In this document: positions 59,384-64,000 of the stretch, piece after piece | Layout: each line of letters opens with the position of its first letter | How positions within the stretch are numbered: position 1 is the first letter of the stretch | DNA from: Amoeboaphelidium protococcarum | Lineage: Eukaryota > Aphelidiomycota > Aphelidea | Direction of reading: 5' to 3' | DNA: 64,000 nucleotides | NCBI GenBank assembly: GCA_023515745.1 | Contig: JALECJ010000258.1 | Location: 1,120,501 to 1,184,500, forward strand | The notes under the pieces: model-generated | Seen by the model: the letters and a program-made list of their open reading frames with translations, nothing else | The model's database searches: none | Told to the model about the DNA's origin: nothing | Position numbers and translations under genes: made by a program

Positions 59384-60385
59384 TCAAACTTGATCAGCAG
59401 GATTCAGCGCCTTCATTTCAGTTTTTAAATCTCTTTAACGTTAGTTTCTAGCGCGGTACTTCATTCTGATCATAATCAGTATAGGATTGAAACATCCGAA
59501 TGCTAAGTATAATACCCAAGTCCATGGATTCACGCTAAATAAGGCAACTGCGCAAATCAAGAGATAGAATAGCTCCCACAATATATAAAATGCACGATAA
59601 ATTGGTTCATACTAGACCTTAAAACTTACACCGACAGCTGGAGAAGATTGAGTTCCCGATTGTAGCACCAGACTGACATAATCACTTTGACCACGCTCAA
59701 TAATACACTTTTGACTAGCGCATACTTGAGCAGATGGAACACTAAACTCGGGAACATGGAATTTAACCTTAATATCAAGATCCAAGTCCTGGACATTGTT
59801 CAATGCAACGCTGCTTTATACTTCACGCTACCAATATTCAGACTTACGGGTGCCTTTATCGAAAAAGTTGCCGCCATTCTTCTTTCCATCACACTACTGG
59901 TCTTTGAAACTAACAGCATAATTGTTTTCAGTCTTATTCATATAACATTTCAGAGCTTGATTAAATCCTAAATTCAAAATCACAAAACCATTTGGATTCT
60001 GCGGAGATCCTTTACAGCGCATTTCCACTGTGGCAGTCGTAAAACACGTATGAATTGACTAGTTGAACCATACCGCCCTCTCCAAAACTGAATATTCTGA
60101 ATTAGAAAAGCGAATCTTTTTTGAATACATGGGACCGTCAACCATAGATATATTGACAGGCTAATCGTACGCATAATGCACTTTCACACCATCAGGCAAA
60201 TCCAATGTAACAGATTTCCACCCATTGGAAGCAATTTACCAGTGAGATGTCAGATTAGCAGCCACCTTGATATCCTTAGTAGTCATTTAACCGTACTCTG
60301 AGTATTTAGGATAGCTCAGATACAGTGTGGCCACTACCAGAGCAAATACGGCGATACAAACGTATATAACGCGTATTACAAACAT
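59384..60385 (-). CDS. Membrane protein of unknown family, tandem paralogue B
   Basis: 333 aa, intronless, clearly homologous over its length to paralogue A (N-terminus FVIRVIYVCIAVFALVVATLYLSYPKYSEYG versus VVIRVLYVCIAAYALIVAALHLTYPRFSEYG). Conserved Cys, glycosylation sites (NLTSHW), VDGPMYSKKI and the C-terminal YRAFYILWELFYLL segment. Substitutions are spread evenly, suggesting old duplication and purifying selection on both. It lies 389 bp upstream of paralogue A in the same orientation. Family unknown; a receptor-like or transporter-accessory role is speculation. Confidence 0.7.
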
Positions 60386-61184
60386 GACTTATTCTAATTG
60401 AAATTTGAGAGACCAAATAAATAATAAGATGAAATTTAAAAGCATTAAACGCGAGACATTAAGGAAGCACCTTCATAAGTTTTGCCTGATTTATAATAGC
60501 ACGTGCTTTTGTCAAATTAAATTCAAAAACTGCCCACAATGCGAAACGCCACTCTCTCTCATTATATAAAACGCAACTACGAAATTTATCAGTGAAGAAA
60601 CCATAAGTTATTAATTTCATACCAATTCTACAACTATAAAACTCAAAGTATTCCATGCAGGTCAATTACCAGACGACACTGTGTTGTGAAATTAAATCTA
60701 TGAATCTAACTAATCACTTACATTAATTTGAGTCATTGTAATAAGCAATAAATAAGGTCATTCTCGTGTCAATAGAAAAAATAATAATAAACGAAATATA
60801 AAAATATGACATTTCCAGATTCTCGGTGTGAGTCATCTATTCTTCTTTATGGGAACGCCCCACTTCCTGTCATTAAATGAGCGACTGCGAATCGATCACT
60901 TGATTACGACTCATCGTTGTTGATGAGGATCAACGCGCAGAAAGGGAGAAGTGGCGAAAGAGACAGAGAGAGAGAGGCGAAATGAAACAAAACGGAACGG
61001 AACAAACGCGTCTAGATTTTCTCACAGACTTGACCAACATTTGATCACTCACTCACTCACTGCTTTGCTTGTTCTCATCTCTTTGAGTCTTTGAATACTA
61101 TTGCACTCACTCCATAATATTGAGGGGTAGTTATTTTTGGTTTTACATTTACTACTATAGTTTATATATATCCTCTGTCAATCA
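60386..61184. other. Intergenic, 799 bp
   Basis: Divergent promoters of paralogue B and the lipase. It holds the second CACGTG (60500-60505), a GAGAGAGAGAGGCG purine run near 60965-60985, ACGCGTC near 61007, a short TCACTCAC run near 61045 and TATATATA near 61163-61170. No gene recognised; a small leftward frame (60459-60665) has no ATG context or homology I trust. Confidence 0.4.
60500..60505. promoter_or_regulatory. CACGTG palindrome upstream of paralogue B
   Basis: See 59128-59133: same motif, similar distance to ATG, and shared flanking bases. Confidence 0.4.
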
Positions 61185-62777
61185 ATGGTTGTATACTTTG
61201 GTGCTTAATCTCATCTAATTATTCTGTGTCTGTGTTTGGTTGCTGTGTGTTGTTAATAGGTGATTCTTCGTAATGACCATGAACGGTATGAGATCGAACA
61301 GTAGTTGATTTAATTGTCTATGAATGATGAGGTACCATCGTTGAATACTGAGTAATCTGGTGGTTAGAACGATGTGAGGTTGAGTGGTGCGGATTTGTTT
61401 GATTCTTAGTCTGTAAAAGCGTGGGAACTGCTCACTCAATTGGCTATAAACTCGCCTCAACAAGATGCTGCTAGTTTATATGCACAATAGTTGGTGGAAT
61501 TGAGTAGAGAAAACTTTACAGAGTTTCTTGATCGTACAGAATTCAAGTATTCGTATACTGATGGAGATTAATAAAATGATTCATAGAATGTTGTTGTTGA
61601 TAGTGATGATGACCAACTCGTGTTGAAGAAGAGAGTACAAGCGTTGCCACAGATTGAGCAACACAGAAAGGCTGAATTGACTCTATATGCTTCTCTGGCA
61701 GCCTCATCTTATTGTATGTCTTGGAATTTGTATCCGTAGTGGAAGTGTGGATATCCTCGTTGTAAAAATGACGATCTCACTATGGATGCCATTAGAGATC
61801 CGTCAAGCAACGCCACATTGTCATCATAATCATCTCCTCCGTTCTCTTCTGGCGGTGCAGCATAGCAAGATATACTAGCATCCACCAAGAGCCACATGTA
61901 TTTTCATGGTAAATCTTCGGGAATGACTGGTTATATTGCAACTAATCCTCTGTTGGATCAGCATCATTCTTAGGATGGTTATGACGTGGATTAGTATCCT
62001 GGTTACAAGAAGAAGACTATTGTGATTGCGTTTAGAGGTTCAATGAATCTGAAGAATTTTGTTCATGACTTGAAGTTCTCACTTTTGGAATATATTTATC
62101 CAGAAGGTCCTCAACACAATCGTATCCACTTGGGGTTCTGGAAGGTGTGGACGGATGTTCAAGACTAGATCGTGGATAGTATAAGTGAGGTTATGAAACA
62201 GGAGCTGGCTGAATAGCCTTTGAATTCACCTAAAGTGTGGTTCGAGTTCATCTTGACTGGTCACTCGTTGGGTGGAGCTGCAGCTATCATAGGAGCTCTG
62301 GAACTGAGACGTTATGCTGTGCAAGGTAGATTTCCCGTTCTGAAGAATCTTCTTGGACACGATGGTGGCTATGCCTTTTACGAGAATGCGGCAGTCTCCT
62401 TCAGAACATACACATTTGGTGAGCCACGTGTGGGAAATGCCGTCTTTGCCAGCTGGTTGATGAAGATGAAGAATTTCCATGTGCAGAGAACCACTTATTA
62501 CTCTGACTTGGTCACTCACTTGCCACCTAGGAAGGCATTTCCTATCATTATAGGCAAGTACAAGACTTATCTGCATCACACGGCCGAATCGTTCATCGTA
62601 AAATCTATGGATCAGGTTTGGAGCTGTGATGGTCATGGTGATTTAAGCGGTAAGTTGAAAGGCAGCGACGATGAATTGTATCCTTAGGAGAATGTACTCT
62701 GCTCTAGTGGTATCAAGAACCTCAACATATTCTCACACTTGACTTATTTCCACATTCTATTTGGTCCCTGGTGTTGA
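61185..62777 (+). CDS. Secreted class 3 (fungal-type) lipase
   Basis: 530 aa, intronless. Signal peptide MVVYFGAQSHLIILCLCLVAVCC. The first ~180 residues are acidic and Gln-rich (probably a spacer or prodomain). The lipase fold: ELTLYASLAASSYC, TIVIAFRGSMNLKNFVHDL, VHIHLGFW-type gate (IHLGFWKVW), then the nucleophile elbow LTGHSLGGAAAIIG (about residue 359) and TYTFGEPRVGN with the catalytic Asp region. The His region YYSDLVTHLPP follows. Catalytic triad positions are thus present. Hydrolyses triacylglycerol or phospholipid extracellularly, by family. The prodomain is much longer than in Rhizomucor lipase. TAG/TAA abundant. Confidence 0.93.
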
Positions 62778-62974
62778 GCTAAGTTGTCGTACTATGATAT
62801 AATGGTTGCGTAAGGATACAGTGGAAAGTGTATCAGAGTACAAAGTATTTGTAAAATTTTAATTGCTGGTCGGTGTTGGTGTAAAAAAGTTTTTAGTTGT
62901 AAAATGAAGTATTAGAATTAAGTAAATGAAATGTAATATCATGAAGTAAAGCGTTGAACATTTCAGTTTCATAT
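62778..62974. other. Short spacer, lipase 3' end to MON1 3' end
   Basis: Convergent genes; AT-rich. Nothing seen except an oligo-T/A mix compatible with poly(A) signals on both sides. Confidence 0.3.
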
Positions 62975-64000
62975 TCACAGAGTTGGTGCATTGACAATAA
63001 ACAGCGAATTCTCTTCAGTCTTGATCCATTTGAGAAGAGAATTGACAGCGTTATACGCATTGCCTTTGGTAACGAACGGTCCAAATAAAGCAAACAGCTC
63101 GAACGATGGCGTAATCCAACCGTATATAGACTCGTGCTCTGTGACAGCAAACTACACTTTATCTTGATTCTATACACTTGTCATACTACACCTCATGCTC
63201 TAATACAATCTCATGATCCTACATATCCGAAAACATTCAACGACGATAAATAATGTATGCATTGAGCAAATGTCACTCACAATCAACATTACCTTCTCTA
63301 CTAGACATAGTTGTCTTTGAATGGTTGTTCAAATCGAGGCATGGCGTACTGTATGTTCTGCTTACTCTTGTATATAAAATGTCTTAACCCGTGTACTTAT
63401 ACTGCATCTACAATATTATTCAAGTCGTAGTTAAAACAACAATACTATTGAAATACGCTCGTATACAGGTAACAAACTTACCAATGTCATAATCACTTCG
63501 GCGCACAGCATCTTGCAGCAGATACAGAGACCCGGACTGACTGAGCTCATTAACAATCTTTTGCTTACATTCACTCATTCTATGAAAGTCGGTAGCATCA
63601 CTGCTCACCAAAATCAGACAAAGATTTGAAGATGGAGGTGGATAGTTGGGAGTAATATAGCTGATATACGCATGCAGAAATGACTGATCAGTGAACTTGG
63701 GTAGACAGATGGGCATCCATGACTCCGGCGATGTCTTGAACGAGGTGGACGAATTCACCATGTTGATGATCAAATGAAGGTCGGATGGATGGAACGAGTG
63801 CTTGGATGGCCGCAAGATGGTAATCAACTATCTACCCACAATGAGCATACCATACAACAATTAGAAACCACCACTTTCTGACTGCCTATTTTTCATCGCA
63901 GACTTGATTCCATTCAACAGACCATTTCCCACGACTTACCTCAACTAATCAGACATCTTCAAAGTCTTTACAGCATTAAATACGTAACAGGGATCGAATC
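62975..64000 (-). CDS. MON1: Vacuolar fusion protein Mon1, 3' part (5' end beyond window)
   Basis: Mon1 pairs with Ccz1 as the Rab7 GEF of late endosomes/vacuole. Three exons in window; introns 63219-63292 and 63408-63481 (74 nt each). Conserved blocks: FQLLYGMLIVGRQLITILRP, SDLHLIINMVNSSTSF, WMPICLPKFTDQSFLHAYISYI, CLILVSSDATDFHRMSECKQKIV, then LRHFIYKSKQNIQYAMPRFEQPF and SVYGWITPSFELFALFG-type end (ESIYGWITPSFELFALFGPF). These match the Mon1 second and third longin regions. Splice phases join exactly (G|AT, AG|G). The N-terminal region is outside the window. Confidence 0.93.

Overview
The window is nuclear DNA of a eukaryote with a reassigned genetic code. Gene after gene is open and alignable only if TAA and TAG are read as glutamine; TGA is the only stop used. 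Introns are short (46-83 nt in the clear cases), GT-AG, typically GTAAG...TGTAG, and in some genes sit directly behind the ATG. Gene density is about one per 1.5 kb, both strands are used, and divergent pairs with 260-400 bp shared promoters are common. The protein set (Snu114, AP-3 delta, Mon1, a Pbs2-type MAPKK, a fungal-type 9.5 kDa complex I subunit, an Ett1/Nro1-like protein, ERG8-type phosphomevalonate kinase, sterol-glucosyltransferase-type GT1) points to an opisthokont near the base of Fungi. To my knowledge the aphelid Amoeboaphelidium also reads UAR as Gln, so an aphelid-like organism is my best guess. This is inference; ciliates and some other protists share the code.

Layout. 1-9.7 kb: Snu114 (cut by the left edge), phosphomevalonate kinase, a 2OG-Fe(II) oxygenase, SDS22, a GT1 glucosyltransferase, a CX9C protein and a LicD/fukutin-type protein. 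9.8-15.6 kb: a two-SANT nuclear protein, phenylalanine hydroxylase, a homeodomain protein and a cytochrome-b5-like MAPR protein. 16.0-23.3 kb is an accessory island: two copies of a secreted, lectin-like Tyr/Lys-rich gene form an inverted repeat of about 1.1-1.2 kb arms around a decayed MYB-like gene, a GNAT acetyltransferase, its degenerate copy and a second secreted protein. 23.6 kb: elongator tRNA-Met. 23.8-32.5 kb: Ett1-like, AP-3 delta, complex I 9.5 kDa subunit, MAPKK, CCT2 and nuclear FKBP. 32.8-43.5 kb: eL39, TBC RabGAP, a coiled-coil protein, Rae1, Trm11, YggS/PLPBP, Gcn5 and an SCP/Nem1-type phosphatase. 44-53.8 kb: mL45/Tim44-like, bL32m-like, Mtg1, an unknown, Arv1, Rat1/Xrn2 and Rad23. 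54-64 kb: a 12-TM orphan membrane protein, an LRR/half-LIM protein, two tandem membrane paralogues, a class 3 lipase and Mon1 (cut by the right edge).

The core genes are ordinary and well conserved. The unusual material is the inverted-repeat island (16.0-23.3 kb), the tandem membrane pair (58.0-60.5 kb), the orphan cyclase-like membrane module (54.3-56.1 kb), and the code itself, which is used freely inside poly-Q tracts. I saw no transposase, CRISPR array, viral gene or tRNA able to read UAA/UAG in the window. Coordinates were derived by hand translation; lineage statements are inference.
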